A DNA stretch of 49,291 nt, taken from Enterococcus diestrammenae. GTDB lineage: Bacteria; Bacillota; Bacilli; Lactobacillales; Enterococcaceae. Below, one piece after another: positions 11,501 through 18,514 of this stretch. The first letter of the stretch is position 1; each line of letters opens with the position of its first letter. The translations under genes and the position numbers were made by a program. Location of the stretch: NCBI RefSeq assembly GCF_009933255.1, contig NZ_MAEI01000028.1, positions 1 through 49,291 on the forward strand, read 5' to 3'. A model generated the notes under the pieces. It was not told the DNA's origin. It saw only the letters and a program-made list of their open reading frames with translations, and searched no databases.

Positions 11501-11924
11501 TGAAATTATGGGGATTAAGTATGCTGATTTGAAGTATATAAAAGGAAAATACGGTATTCCGAAATCTAAATATCAATCACTCATGGTTTCGGAGGGGGTA
11601 GATACTAAGTCTGAATTTTTGTTCTCACTTTATAAATATGATCGTATTTGTGTCAGTGATGATACTAAAGAAAAGATTGAATTGCTTTTCGTTTCAAGAA
11701 CGATGCCCAAGAAAAAAGGGTATGTTGAACTAAAACCAATAGACAGAAATCAGCTGGATGGGAAAGAAGTAGTTTCAGTTTACGGGGCTGCGTCTAATGG
11801 ACGCTTAAAAAAGCGGTTGACAAGAAAAGGCTATACTCTGTACAAAGTCAACACAGACATTCTAGGGAATCCTTTCTATATCAAAAAGGAAGGAAATTCA
11901 CCGAAAAATATCCTTGACCTGTAA
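8517..11924 (+). CDS. cas9: CRISPR-associated endonuclease Cas9 (type II-A, compact)
   Basis: RNA-guided DNA nuclease that cleaves invading DNA with a crRNA:tracrRNA guide. At 1135 residues it belongs to the compact branch near S. thermophilus CRISPR1 Cas9 (~1120), not the ~1370-residue SpCas9 type. RuvC-I is GFDMGIASVGWS with D16. The arginine-rich bridge helix (NVERRGYRQSRRLLRRR) lies near residues 50-70. RuvC-II is VIEMPRDDAED with E522. HNH is EVDHIIPLSVSF with H614 and an asparagine near 628. RuvC-III is THHHHAVDAAVIA with D755. All catalytic residues are present, so it should be active. The C-terminal ~300 residues are the PAM-interacting region; the PAM cannot be read from sequence alone. 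The ATG follows GAGGAGG. Confidence 0.97.
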   Translation: MGKLEKIDTKVNIGFDMGIASVGWSVLDNQTGKILETGVSIFPSGSASRNVERRGYRQSRRLLRRRKNRIADMDRFLAAHGFPFDNPYPRENPYLIRVKGLKEKLTREELAIALHHMVKRRGISYDLKDSEDETANGSNYQESIAINQQLLRDKSPAEIQLARLEEFGKVRGQVKNLSEDTSTTLLNVFPNSAYKEELLSILNEQQKYYPEIDDSFINDASAILTRKREYYIGPGSKKSRTDYGIYRRDGTTLKNLFELLIGKDKIFPEEYRASGNSFTAQMYNLLNDLNNLTVDSTEDGKLTTEQKGQIIEELMETTAKVTNVTMIKIIAKAAGTDAKGISKYRVDRDGQPEFHSMAIYRRLHKKFLETGIDITTWPAEFFDAFGPIVTLNSENGELRKWLEDEGRNNYEFLNEAIIDAIIAKKAAFNVVGKNKWHRFSLKTMHLLIPELLNTSKEQMTILSDMGLLHAHKKDYSKQAKVDVKYLTENIFNPVVRKSVKQAMDIFNALFEKYTNIAYLVIEMPRDDAEDEVEEKKQFQKFQLENEKEKERSLKVFQEQAGISDAQLYGQLRQHKKLRQKIRMWYQQEGKCPYSGKTIAAVDLFYRDNLFEVDHIIPLSVSFDDGQNNKVLCYSEENQEKGHQTPYSYMSRGGGQGFPALQAYVRTNKLLTNAKKKNLLFTDDINDIEVRKRFIARNLVDTRYASRIVLNELQQFVRSKNLSTKVTVIRGKLTSKLRERWHLNKSRDTHHHHAVDAAVIAVSPMLNMWEKNAEIIPLKVDENTIDLKTGESITDAQYAEQMYELPYARFLEQMPTLFEKIKFHHQVDKKMNRKVSDATLYSTRKAKVGKDKVEEDYVLGKIKDIYNYENYKKFKKIYDADKTKFLMQRIDLQTFAKLEQIISDYPAKIEITQPNGKVKPMDISPFELYRREHGPVTKYAKKNNGPAIKSLKFYDSKMGDDPIKITPENANGKEVILQSLKPWRTDVYYNQETDEYEIMGIKYADLKYIKGKYGIPKSKYQSLMVSEGVDTKSEFLFSLYKYDRICVSDDTKEKIELLFVSRTMPKKKGYVELKPIDRNQLDGKEVVSVYGAASNGRLKKRLTRKGYTLYKVNTDILGNPFYIKKEGNSPKNILDL

Positions 11925-11942
11925 GCGCAATCTTGGTATCAT
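11914..11942 (+). promoter_or_regulatory. tracrRNA promoter
   Basis: TTGACC (11914-11919), a 17-bp spacer and TATCAT (11937-11942). The -35 lies in the last cas9 codons. Initiation is expected near 11949, at the foot of a hairpin that leads into the anti-repeat. Confidence 0.65.
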
Positions 11943-11948
11943 AATGGT

Positions 11949-12044
11949 GCGAGCGACGGCTCGCTACCATTACTGATTCCTTGAGAATCTACAAAAATAA
12001 GGCTTTATGCCGAAATTCCCACTCTATGCGGAGTGGGTTTTTTA
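11949..12044 (+). ncRNA. tracrRNA
   Basis: Trans-activating RNA that pairs with crRNA repeats and anchors them in Cas9. The anti-repeat starts at 11965. TACCATTACTGATT is an exact complement of the 3' half of the array repeat, followed by TTGAG and then TACAAAAA complementing the 5' half, with a small central bulge. Next comes AAGGCTTTATGCCG (a nexus-like stem as in S. thermophilus CRISPR1 tracrRNA) and a terminator hairpin CCCACTC-TATGCG-GAGTGGG (12018-12037) with T-rich tail. Position between cas9 and cas1 and + orientation match the CRISPR1 arrangement. A 6-bp hairpin GCGAGC-GACG-GCTCGC (11949-11964) would form its 5' end. The exact 5' end is inferred. Confidence 0.9.
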
Positions 12045-12065
12045 TTTTCTTGAGGAGGTGTAGCG

Positions 12066-12968
12066 ATGACGTGGCGTATCGTACATGTAAAAGACAGTGA
12101 AAACATGCGATTGAAATTAGATAATTTAGAGATTTTGAAACGGGGGCAACGGTTTTTAGTTCCTTTATCTGACATCAGTATGGTGGTTATTGAAGGAAAG
12201 ACAACAGTAACCACTAGTGTCTTATCGCAGTTTACGAAATATAACATTGTTTTAGTTATTTGTGACAATCATTATTTACCAACAGGGATGATGCTTAACT
12301 ATGGAAATTATCATCATTGCGCAAAGCGTGTTATGGAACAAGTGGCGTGGTCTGATGAAAATAAGCAACAGGTTTGGCAGCAAATTGTGGGCCAGAAAAT
12401 AAAAAATCAAATTGCTTTTGCCGAACTTAAGCAAACATCCGTTGATCGAATTGCTGTAATGGAAGAGTTATTGGGACAATTGACCCCAGGGGATGTAACC
12501 AATCGCGAAGGACATGTTGCTAAAGTTTATTTTAATTCGCTTTATGGAATGGATTTTACACGGGATGACGATTCTTTAGTTAATAGCGCGATGAATTATG
12601 GTTATGCCATTGTACGAGCGGCGATGGCAAGAATTGTTGTAGGTCAGGGATTGATGTCCATGATTGGTATTTTCCATCACAATGAATTCAATTCTTTTAA
12701 CTTAGTAGACGATCTAATGGAACCTTTTCGTCCAGTAATGGATTATTGGATTGATAAACAGGTTATGTCAGAATATGAATACTTGACGTATGAAGCGCGG
12801 TTACAAATTATCGATTTTATGAATCAACCGATGCGTTATGGTTCAATCAAGAGTAGTGTCGACCAAGTTATGCAGAAATATGTTGGCAGTTTTATGAAAG
12901 CCATCAAAAATCCCGATTTACCAGTTCATGAAGTGTTGCTGCGAGATTTTGTGGAGGTAGAAAGATGA
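12066..12968 (+). CDS. cas1: CRISPR adaptation endonuclease Cas1
   Basis: Integrase subunit of the Cas1-Cas2 complex that inserts new spacers at the leader end of the array. The 300-residue length is normal for type II. Likely metal ligands are E148 (NREGHVAKVYF), H204 or H205 (GIFHHNEFNSF) and E219 (DDLMEPFRP), all in the usual contexts. The start follows GAGGAGGTG at good spacing, just after the tracrRNA terminator; some read-through or a separate promoter is needed for its expression. It overlaps cas2 by 4 bp. Confidence 0.96.
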   Translation: MTWRIVHVKDSENMRLKLDNLEILKRGQRFLVPLSDISMVVIEGKTTVTTSVLSQFTKYNIVLVICDNHYLPTGMMLNYGNYHHCAKRVMEQVAWSDENKQQVWQQIVGQKIKNQIAFAELKQTSVDRIAVMEELLGQLTPGDVTNREGHVAKVYFNSLYGMDFTRDDDSLVNSAMNYGYAIVRAAMARIVVGQGLMSMIGIFHHNEFNSFNLVDDLMEPFRPVMDYWIDKQVMSEYEYLTYEARLQIIDFMNQPMRYGSIKSSVDQVMQKYVGSFMKAIKNPDLPVHEVLLRDFVEVER

Positions 12969-13288
12969 GGTACCAACAAATGAGAGTGCTTTGCATGTTC
13001 GATTTACCGATGGAAACGAAGGCGGATCAACGGGATTATCGAATTTTTCGAAAAGAGTTATTATCAAATGGATTCGTGATGCTCCAATATTCAATTTATT
13101 ATCGAACCGTCCCCAATCGTCCAGCGGGTAAAAAATATGAAACGATTCTAAAACGATTGATACCTAAAGCTGGGGAAGTGAGACTTCTTTATGTCAGCGA
13201 GAAACAGTTTGAAGAAATGCAACTTTTAGTGGGAACGAAGGGGTATCAAGAAGAAGTGATTGGTAGTCAAAAATTGGTGGTGATTTGA
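12965..13288 (+). CDS. cas2: CRISPR adaptation protein Cas2
   Basis: Small ferredoxin-fold protein (107 residues) that forms the structural core of the Cas1-Cas2 integrase. The N-terminal strand MRVLCMFDLPMET carries the aspartate typical of Cas2, and the FRKELLSNGFVMLQYSIYYR stretch is the type II form. The start lies within the cas1 end (ATGA) and its stop overlaps the csn2 ATG (TGATG), so cas1-cas2-csn2 are translated as a coupled unit. Confidence 0.95.
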   Translation: MRYQQMRVLCMFDLPMETKADQRDYRIFRKELLSNGFVMLQYSIYYRTVPNRPAGKKYETILKRLIPKAGEVRLLYVSEKQFEEMQLLVGTKGYQEEVIGSQKLVVI

Positions 13289-14334
13289 TGGAAATAGCAT
13301 TGGAATATGAGTTTGGTAAATTCCTGGAGTGTGACAATGAAGGAATCTCTTTTATATTAGGAGGAGATTCTGCCGTGAAGTGGAAACTGTATCGTGGATT
13401 AAAGCGCTTTGCTACTGGCAAAATGTTATCTGAATTAGAAGAGCATGTTTACGGGGATGATGGAATTGTTATCCGCGCTGATGGGAGACAAATCAAAGCT
13501 AAGGATATTCAATTGCTTATGATAGATCATCGAGAAAGCTTTTTTGAGCAATTGCGGGTGAGCAAAGGTACCATGATGAATGGATTTGTTGAAACACTTC
13601 AGGATAACTTTGAAGTAATAAAGAAAATGGATGAGTTGAATGATGATTTGCTACGGCTGGAGATACTGATTCAAGAGAAATTTTCAGATTCCTTTACCAC
13701 TGTCGTCCCTTTAATCAAGAATTTTACTTTCAATGACTTGATGAAAAATTTTCTAGGATTGAGTTATTATGAAGAGAATAAGGAATTTCCTCTTGAAATG
13801 ATGGATGTTGCAACTGTTATCGATGACTATTGCGATATCTTAGAGCACAACTTGTCGAGTACTTCTAAAGAGACTTGGCTCTGGTTGTTTAATCCAAATT
13901 CATTTGTCAATAATGTGGTTCTCCAGCAGCTACTGGAACGATTGAAAGTAATCTGCTCTGAAAGTGATTTATTACGAGTTTTTGTTCTGAGCGATGACTG
14001 TCTTGGGATTAGTCATGCTGAGGAAGATATCGCTAAAACTGTTCTAGTTTATCAAAATCAACAACAGCAACTACCAGAATTATCTGAGTTGATAAAATCT
14101 ATCGAACGATACTATCCGGATGATTTTAGGTATGATACAGAGCAACTTGTTGATTCACTTTATCGAATTTTCCCAAGTGTTGGTCAAGAGGATGCAAAAA
14201 TCTATCTCAAGCCTAAGGATATGCTATTATTAAAGGTAGTCAGTCAGTTAGTAGATTGTCCTAGCAAAGAAAAATGTAAGGATTTTAGTGATGAATTGAC
14301 AACTTTGGAGAAGAAATTTCTCCAAAAAGAATGA
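13288..14334 (+). CDS. csn2: Adaptation protein Csn2, long form
   Basis: Type II-A marker protein that forms ring-shaped DNA-end binding multimers and works with Cas1, Cas2 and Cas9 in spacer capture. At 348 residues it is the long form found beside CRISPR1-type Cas9, not the ~220-residue form of SpCas9 loci. The N-terminal ~200 residues follow the Csn2 fold pattern (EYEFGKFLECDNEGISFILGGDS at the start is split here only by reading). The C-terminal ~120 residues are the extension. ATG 13288 is chosen over TTG 13285. Its 3' end carries a 9-bp hairpin (14304-14326), and the array begins 37 bp after the stop. Confidence 0.9.
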   Translation: MEIALEYEFGKFLECDNEGISFILGGDSAVKWKLYRGLKRFATGKMLSELEEHVYGDDGIVIRADGRQIKAKDIQLLMIDHRESFFEQLRVSKGTMMNGFVETLQDNFEVIKKMDELNDDLLRLEILIQEKFSDSFTTVVPLIKNFTFNDLMKNFLGLSYYEENKEFPLEMMDVATVIDDYCDILEHNLSSTSKETWLWLFNPNSFVNNVVLQQLLERLKVICSESDLLRVFVLSDDCLGISHAEEDIAKTVLVYQNQQQQLPELSELIKSIERYYPDDFRYDTEQLVDSLYRIFPSVGQEDAKIYLKPKDMLLLKVVSQLVDCPSKEKCKDFSDELTTLEKKFLQKE

Positions 14335-14364
14335 AAAGACGAAAATTTCGAACCGGAGACGTCC

Positions 14365-14371
14365 ATTTGAG
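14365..14371 (+). promoter_or_regulatory. CRISPR leader-anchoring sequence
   Basis: ATTTGAG directly abuts the first repeat. This heptamer is the known leader-anchoring sequence of type II-A arrays, read by Cas1-Cas2 to direct insertion. It fixes the leader end next to csn2. The whole leader outside csn2 is only 37 bp. Confidence 0.85.
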
Positions 14372-16519
14372 GTTTTTGTACTCTCAAGAAATCAGTAATG
14401 GTAAAACTTGGTACAGGCTTGCAGACAGCAACTAATGGTTTTTGTACTCTCAAGAAATCAGTAATGGTAAAACGTTCTGAAGTCGGTGCTAATGCATTGA
14501 TTAGTTTTTGTACTCTCAAGAAATCAGTAATGGTAAAACTTTATCCCCTGTGAAGTCCCTGTTGTACCTGTTTTTGTACTCTCAAGAAATCAGTAATGGT
14601 AAAACCGATACCATGTTGATCTATGACAATATCAGTTTTTGTACTCTCAAGAAATCAGTAATGGTAAAACTTTGTGTCTACTGACCAAAAAATGGCAGAG
14701 GTTTTTGTACTCTCAAGAAATCAGTAATGGTAAAACGTGACTTTTTAAACGAACGCTATTCAGACGGTTTTTGTACTCTCAAGAAATCAGTAATGGTAAA
14801 ACGCGAGCATACGAAAAAAGGGACATGACGTCGTTTTTGTACTCTCAAGAAATCAGTAATGGTAAAACTCAAAGCGTGTTATGGATGCCACAGAAGCCGT
14901 TTTTGTACTCTCAAGAAATCAGTAATGGTAAAACATTTTAAGTGCGATGCCGACAACTGACGTAGTTTTTGTACTCTCAAGAAATCAGTAATGGTAAAAC
15001 GATTCTTTCAATGGTCAGCTTAGGCTATTCGTTTTTGTACTCTCAAGAAATCAGTAATGGTAAAACAAATGGTGATTGATGCAGAGTCCTATCAACGTTT
15101 TTGTACTCTCAAGAAATCAGTAATGGTAAAACTGCATACTTTTCGCGTACGTGCCCATGATCGTTTTTGTACTCTCAAGAAATCAGTAATGGTAAAACCT
15201 GTCAGAGCCTTCTCTGTGTGGCCTGTCGTTTTTGTACTCTCAAGAAATCAGTAATGGTAAAACGGCACGAGGCAAGATGCTCGCTGATGAATGGTTTTTG
15301 TACTCTCAAGAAATCAGTAATGGTAAAACGGATACATAGCCGACAACCCTATGGCTGATGTTTTTGTACTCTCAAGAAATCAGTAATGGTAAAACTCCAG
15401 AATCGAGGCGGACTCATACGTTGTAGTTTTTGTACTCTCAAGAAATCAGTAATGGTAAAACAATCATCTCATCAGTCCAAAAACCGCCCGAGTTTTTGTA
15501 CTCTCAAGAAATCAGTAATGGTAAAACCAGTCCAAGGCAAGGTGACTACGGTAGCGGGTTTTTGTACTCTCAAGAAATCAGTAATGGTAAAACCAAACGA
15601 ATTTTCAATCGAGATCAGTCCAGTGTTTTTGTACTCTCAAGAAATCAGTAATGGTAAAACTTGCTATCCACGAGCCAAATCTATATCTATGTTTTTGTAC
15701 TCTCAAGAAATCAGTAATGGTAAAACTGTGGTCGTCCAAAAGACTTGCTTTACCGCGTTTTTGTACTCTCAAGAAATCAGTAATGGTAAAACAAAGAAGA
15801 TTTAATCGCACTTGGTGTTGACGTTTTTGTACTCTCAAGAAATCAGTAATGGTAAAACGCTGGAAGCGATTGGAGAGCGACCACTGTTGTTTTTGTACTC
15901 TCAAGAAATCAGTAATGGTAAAACTCAAAAAGAATCAGATGGTGTCAGAAGCTTGTTTTTGTACTCTCAAGAAATCAGTAATGGTAAAACACCTACAAAA
16001 TTCCGATTTACAAACTTTCTGTTTTTGTACTCTCAAGAAATCAGTAATGGTAAAACGTAGTCTCTGTTAGCATACCCCTTGCCTGCGTTTTTGTACTCTC
16101 AAGAAATCAGTAATGGTAAAACGAAAACACTAAAATTGTGAATACCGAAACTGTTTTTGTACTCTCAAGAAATCAGTAATGGTAAAACACTCGCAACTTA
16201 AAAACCACTGCTGCACGTGTTTTTGTACTCTCAAGAAATCAGTAATGGTAAAACTTAGGTTGGTTTTATCCGTTCCGAGAAAAGGTTTTTGTACTCTCAA
16301 GAAATCAGTAATGGTAAAACTTGATTCACTAATGAGGGCCCCAGCAAGCAGTTTTTGTACTCTCAAGAAATCAGTAATGGTAAAACTCGGCGGAACCTAC
16401 GCCATCGGTAACGCTCGTTTTTGTACTCTCAAGAAATCAGTAAAGGTAAAACCAAACGAATGCTCCTCTCATCGGCCAGTCAGGTTTTTATACTCTCAAG
16501 AAATCAGTAATAAGAACAC
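14372..16519 (+). CRISPR. CRISPR array, 33 repeats and 32 spacers
   Basis: The 36-nt repeat begins GTTTTTGTACTCTCAAG and ends CAGTAATGGTAAAAC. Its 5' half matches the S. thermophilus CRISPR1 repeat. Repeats are identical except the last two: the one at 16417 has TAAAGG for TAATGG, and the terminal one at 16484-16519 is degenerate at its 3' end (TAATAAGAACAC) with one further change near its 5' end. Spacers are 30 nt, except numbers 4 and 13 (29 nt) and 19 and 32 (31 nt). I saw no duplicate spacers among those I read. Degeneracy at the right end puts the leader at the left and transcription on the + strand, the orientation that pairs with the tracrRNA. The array promoter was not identified and may lie in csn2. 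Apparent open frames across this stretch are repeat artefacts. Confidence 0.99.
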
Positions 16520-16591
16520 GTCATATGTAGTTAAACGAACTTATAAGCTAGTACAGTCATACGAATGTTAGTAAATAGAAGGGATTCCAAA

Positions 16592-16786
16592 ATGGATTTT
16601 TATCAGATTTTTTAGAAAGCCGTCTTCGAATTTCTCAATGAGATTAAGGCTGCTAAACCTTCTGACCTGACCATGGTCAATCCAAAACTAGTCGTTGAAT
16701 TAACGATCCTTTATCTAGGGCTTTCCAGTGGGAGAAAAAAACGCTACAATGAAACTATCTTAATGAAAGTAGGGATTAATCAGTGA
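16592..16786 (+). pseudogene. 64-codon gene broken by one TAG
   Basis: ATG 16592 follows AGAAGGG by 8 nt. The frame runs for 64 codons to TGA 16784-16786, with a single in-frame TAG at 16613-16615 (codon 8, just after MDFYQIF). The rest reads as a plausible soluble protein (KAVFEFLNEIKAAKPSDL... to MKVGINQ). One C-to-T change from CAG would explain the stop. It overlaps the next gene by 4 bp (GTGA), so the two were probably translationally coupled. I do not recognise the family. Read-through or recoding is possible but not indicated. Confidence 0.55.
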
Positions 16787-17214
16787 GACCAAATTTGGGC
16801 TACTATGTACAGACCATCAATGATATTGTTCAAGATACCGAAAAGATCGGCGAAACTATGAATCCAGACTACGAAGTGATTCGCCAAGCCATTGATGAGA
16901 ATAAACTGCAAGAGCTGACTTCTGAACAAATGGCACAGACGTTAACCACTTTCCGTGAAGGTACGGATAAATATCAAGCGATGCTGGAAAAAATTACCCG
17001 CTTACGACCACCAGCAAAAGTATTGGGTATCCATAAAAAATTCGAGCGTTCGTATCAGAAGTATGTGGCTGGCTGCGAAGAGATGATTGCCAGTTTGCAA
17101 GGTGAAACAATTGATATCACAAGTTTTGATGCTTCTGAAAAAAAACAAGATGATGCGACAGATGAAATCAGTTTTGCAATTCAACGGATGACAAAATTGT
17201 TGCTTGGTCGTTAA
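16783..17214 (+). CDS. Uncharacterised helical protein
   Basis: A 143-residue cytoplasmic protein starting at GTG 16783, overlapping the stop of the broken upstream gene. It is predicted mostly helical and acidic: NDIVQDTEKIGETM, EQMAQTLTTFREGTDKYQAMLEKI, then FERSYQKYVAGCEEMIASLQG. No signal peptide or membrane segment is seen. I do not recognise a family. Because it has no strong ribosome binding site and seems coupled to the broken gene, its expression may be reduced. It is followed by two terminators. It borders the array, so a CRISPR link is possible but nothing in it suggests one. Confidence 0.6.
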   Translation: MRPNLGYYVQTINDIVQDTEKIGETMNPDYEVIRQAIDENKLQELTSEQMAQTLTTFREGTDKYQAMLEKITRLRPPAKVLGIHKKFERSYQKYVAGCEEMIASLQGETIDITSFDASEKKQDDATDEISFAIQRMTKLLLGR

Positions 17215-17254
17215 AACGAGAGTTATCTAATTTAAATATAACGTTATTTTTATG

Positions 17255-17313
17255 AAAAAAAGGTGGTTGCCGGTTATAGTAGATACATAACCAACAACAA
17301 CCTTTTTATTTTT
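17255..17313 (+). terminator. Intrinsic terminator
   Basis: A-rich arm AAAAAAAGGTGGTTG pairs with CAACAACCTTTTT, with an inner GGTTAT/ATAACC stem, then a T-rich tail. Confidence 0.75.
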
Positions 17314-17348
17314 CATTTTACTCCGTTAAAGAGTAATTACTCCTTTTT

Positions 17349-17380
17349 CCACCGGACCTAACCAACCCGGTGGTTTTTTT
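17349..17380 (+). terminator. Second intrinsic terminator
   Basis: CCACCGG / CCGGTGG, 11-nt loop, followed by seven T. It backs up the terminator at 17255. Confidence 0.9.
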
Positions 17381-17448
17381 GTGTCCAAAAAAACTTACAC
17401 TAGATATGTTCAGAGCGTATGGGGCTTTATTTGGATAAGAACAACAAG

Positions 17449-17478
17449 TTGACTCGATAGCGAGATGAAAAATATATA
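17449..17478 (+). promoter_or_regulatory. Promoter with no obvious gene
   Basis: TTGACT (17449-17454), an 18-bp spacer and TATATA (17473-17478). The next terminator on this strand is at 17694-17728, so it would make a transcript of ~240 nt. The only frame is an unsupported 18-codon hydrophobic peptide starting in the 17540s, with no ribosome binding site. Confidence 0.4.
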
Positions 17479-17693
17479 ATTACAAAAATTACTGGAATAT
17501 ATTACGGGAAAGAATTTTTTATTAGTTTTATAAATGTTATTCATGTGGATAATAAATGATTTTTTTATGCTTTTTATGTTTTATCTTTAGCAATTCTATT
17601 TACTTGTTAGAAAAAGATAAAAAAACGTTTTTACATAAAATACAACCATCTGAAGAAAGCTGCGGGATCTAAAATAATTGTCTAGTAAAAAGT

Positions 17694-17728
17694 AAAAAGG
17701 ACAAGTCATCTGGGGACTTGTCCTTTTT
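17694..17728. terminator. Bidirectional terminator
   Basis: AAAAAGGACAAGTC pairs perfectly with GACTTGTCCTTTTT around a 7-nt loop. It can serve the minus-strand genes starting at 18055 and any + transcript from 17449. Confidence 0.85.
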
Positions 17729-17893
17729 AGGTTCGAACTAGGATGGACTTCACAAACTTCTTCTTTCTGCATTCATACAAAATCGTCTCATGGTATCGTG
17801 CATCATGTGTCAAGTATCTATGAATTTTTGAAAGCAGAAGGAGTTTTTTCAGCCTTTCTTCTTTGGTCGGGTAACCAAATAGAAAAGTTTCGT
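17729..17893 (-). other. Unexplained open stretch, possible gene remnant
   Basis: A minus-strand frame of about 70 codons runs from inside the next gene to a TAA near 17730. It includes LFGYPTKEERLKKLLLLSK and ARYHETILYECRKK. It has no start codon or ribosome binding site. It could be chance, or the tail of a lost gene. Confidence 0.25.
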
Positions 17894-18055
17894 TTAATGT
17901 TCGGTATCGTGGATATAATCTTTGAAGTACTGGAGTAAATCAGCTTTTAACTTTTGGTATTCTTCTTCGGTATACTCTTTGTCTTCCAGCTTTCCTTCAA
18001 AGCGAGGAATACCCAAGTCTTCTTTTAGTCGTTGGCGGATTTCTGTTTGATCCAT
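17894..18055 (-). CDS. Small acidic protein, 53 residues
   Basis: Starts MDQTEIRQRLKEDLG and ends DYIHDTEH. An AGGTGA ribosome binding site is correctly placed before the ATG at 18055, which is the main support for a gene this short. It is highly charged and helical with no membrane segment. I do not recognise the family. It follows the 114-residue gene at 18113-18457 on the same strand with a 57-bp gap and may be co-transcribed with it, ending at the terminator near 17728. Confidence 0.6.
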   Translation of the reverse strand: MDQTEIRQRLKEDLGIPRFEGKLEDKEYTEEEYQKLKADLLQYFKDYIHDTEH

Positions 18056-18112
18056 AGTGCTTCACCTCATCTTTGGTTTATCCTTTTTTGGAACGGACAA
18101 TCATAGTTTAAA

Positions 18113-18457
18113 TTAGCTAAAAACTGCCGTCAAGGTTTCATATTCTCGCTGCATCAGTTCGAGGCTGGTACGGAAAGTCTCAAAGTCATCATTGTCATGA
18201 AAGAGGATTTGTTTTAGTTCAAAGTAAAACTCATCGAAGGCGTTGACAAAGCTTGCAACTTCTTTGGTTTGAAGTTCTAGGTTTTGGTCACAACGAATGT
18301 AGGCTTTTTCCGCGAGAGCATAGGCTTCAGCTGTGGTTAAGATGGCCAAATATTGGTTGTAGCGACGATTGGTGACCAAATCATAGCAAGATTGACATTT
18401 ATTCAGTAGGTTGGAAAAATCTTTCAATAACAATTCGCTAGGTGTTTTTGTAAACAT
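18113..18457 (-). CDS. Uncharacterised helical protein
   Basis: A 114-residue cytoplasmic protein beginning MFTKTPSELLLKDFSNLL. It contains a CQSC pair near residue 22-25, a long helix TTAEAYALAEKAYIRCDQNLELQTKEV, and a second VNAFDEFYFELKQIL. AAAGGAGGAAGTCC before the ATG is a strong ribosome binding site. No family is recognised. It lies downstream of the lactonase gene on the same strand, 57 bp away, so it may be its operon partner. Confidence 0.65.
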   Translation of the reverse strand: MFTKTPSELLLKDFSNLLNKCQSCYDLVTNRRYNQYLAILTTAEAYALAEKAYIRCDQNLELQTKEVASFVNAFDEFYFELKQILFHDNDDFETFRTSLELMQREYETLTAVFS

Positions 18458-18514
18458 GGACTTCCTCCTTTATTGGATGATACAAGTTTTCTCTAGAGAT
18501 ATCAGCAGAGGCAA

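Noticed and set aside
11925..11964. A natural single-guide (tracr-L-like) extension of the tracrRNA
   Set aside because: The upstream sequence pairs only with the first ~7 anti-repeat bases. Nothing there complements the CTTGAG or TACAAAAA parts, so a full self-guide cannot form.
14345..16571. Many open frames of 65-140 codons across the array on both strands
   Set aside because: They are repetitive translations of the CRISPR repeat, without ribosome binding sites.
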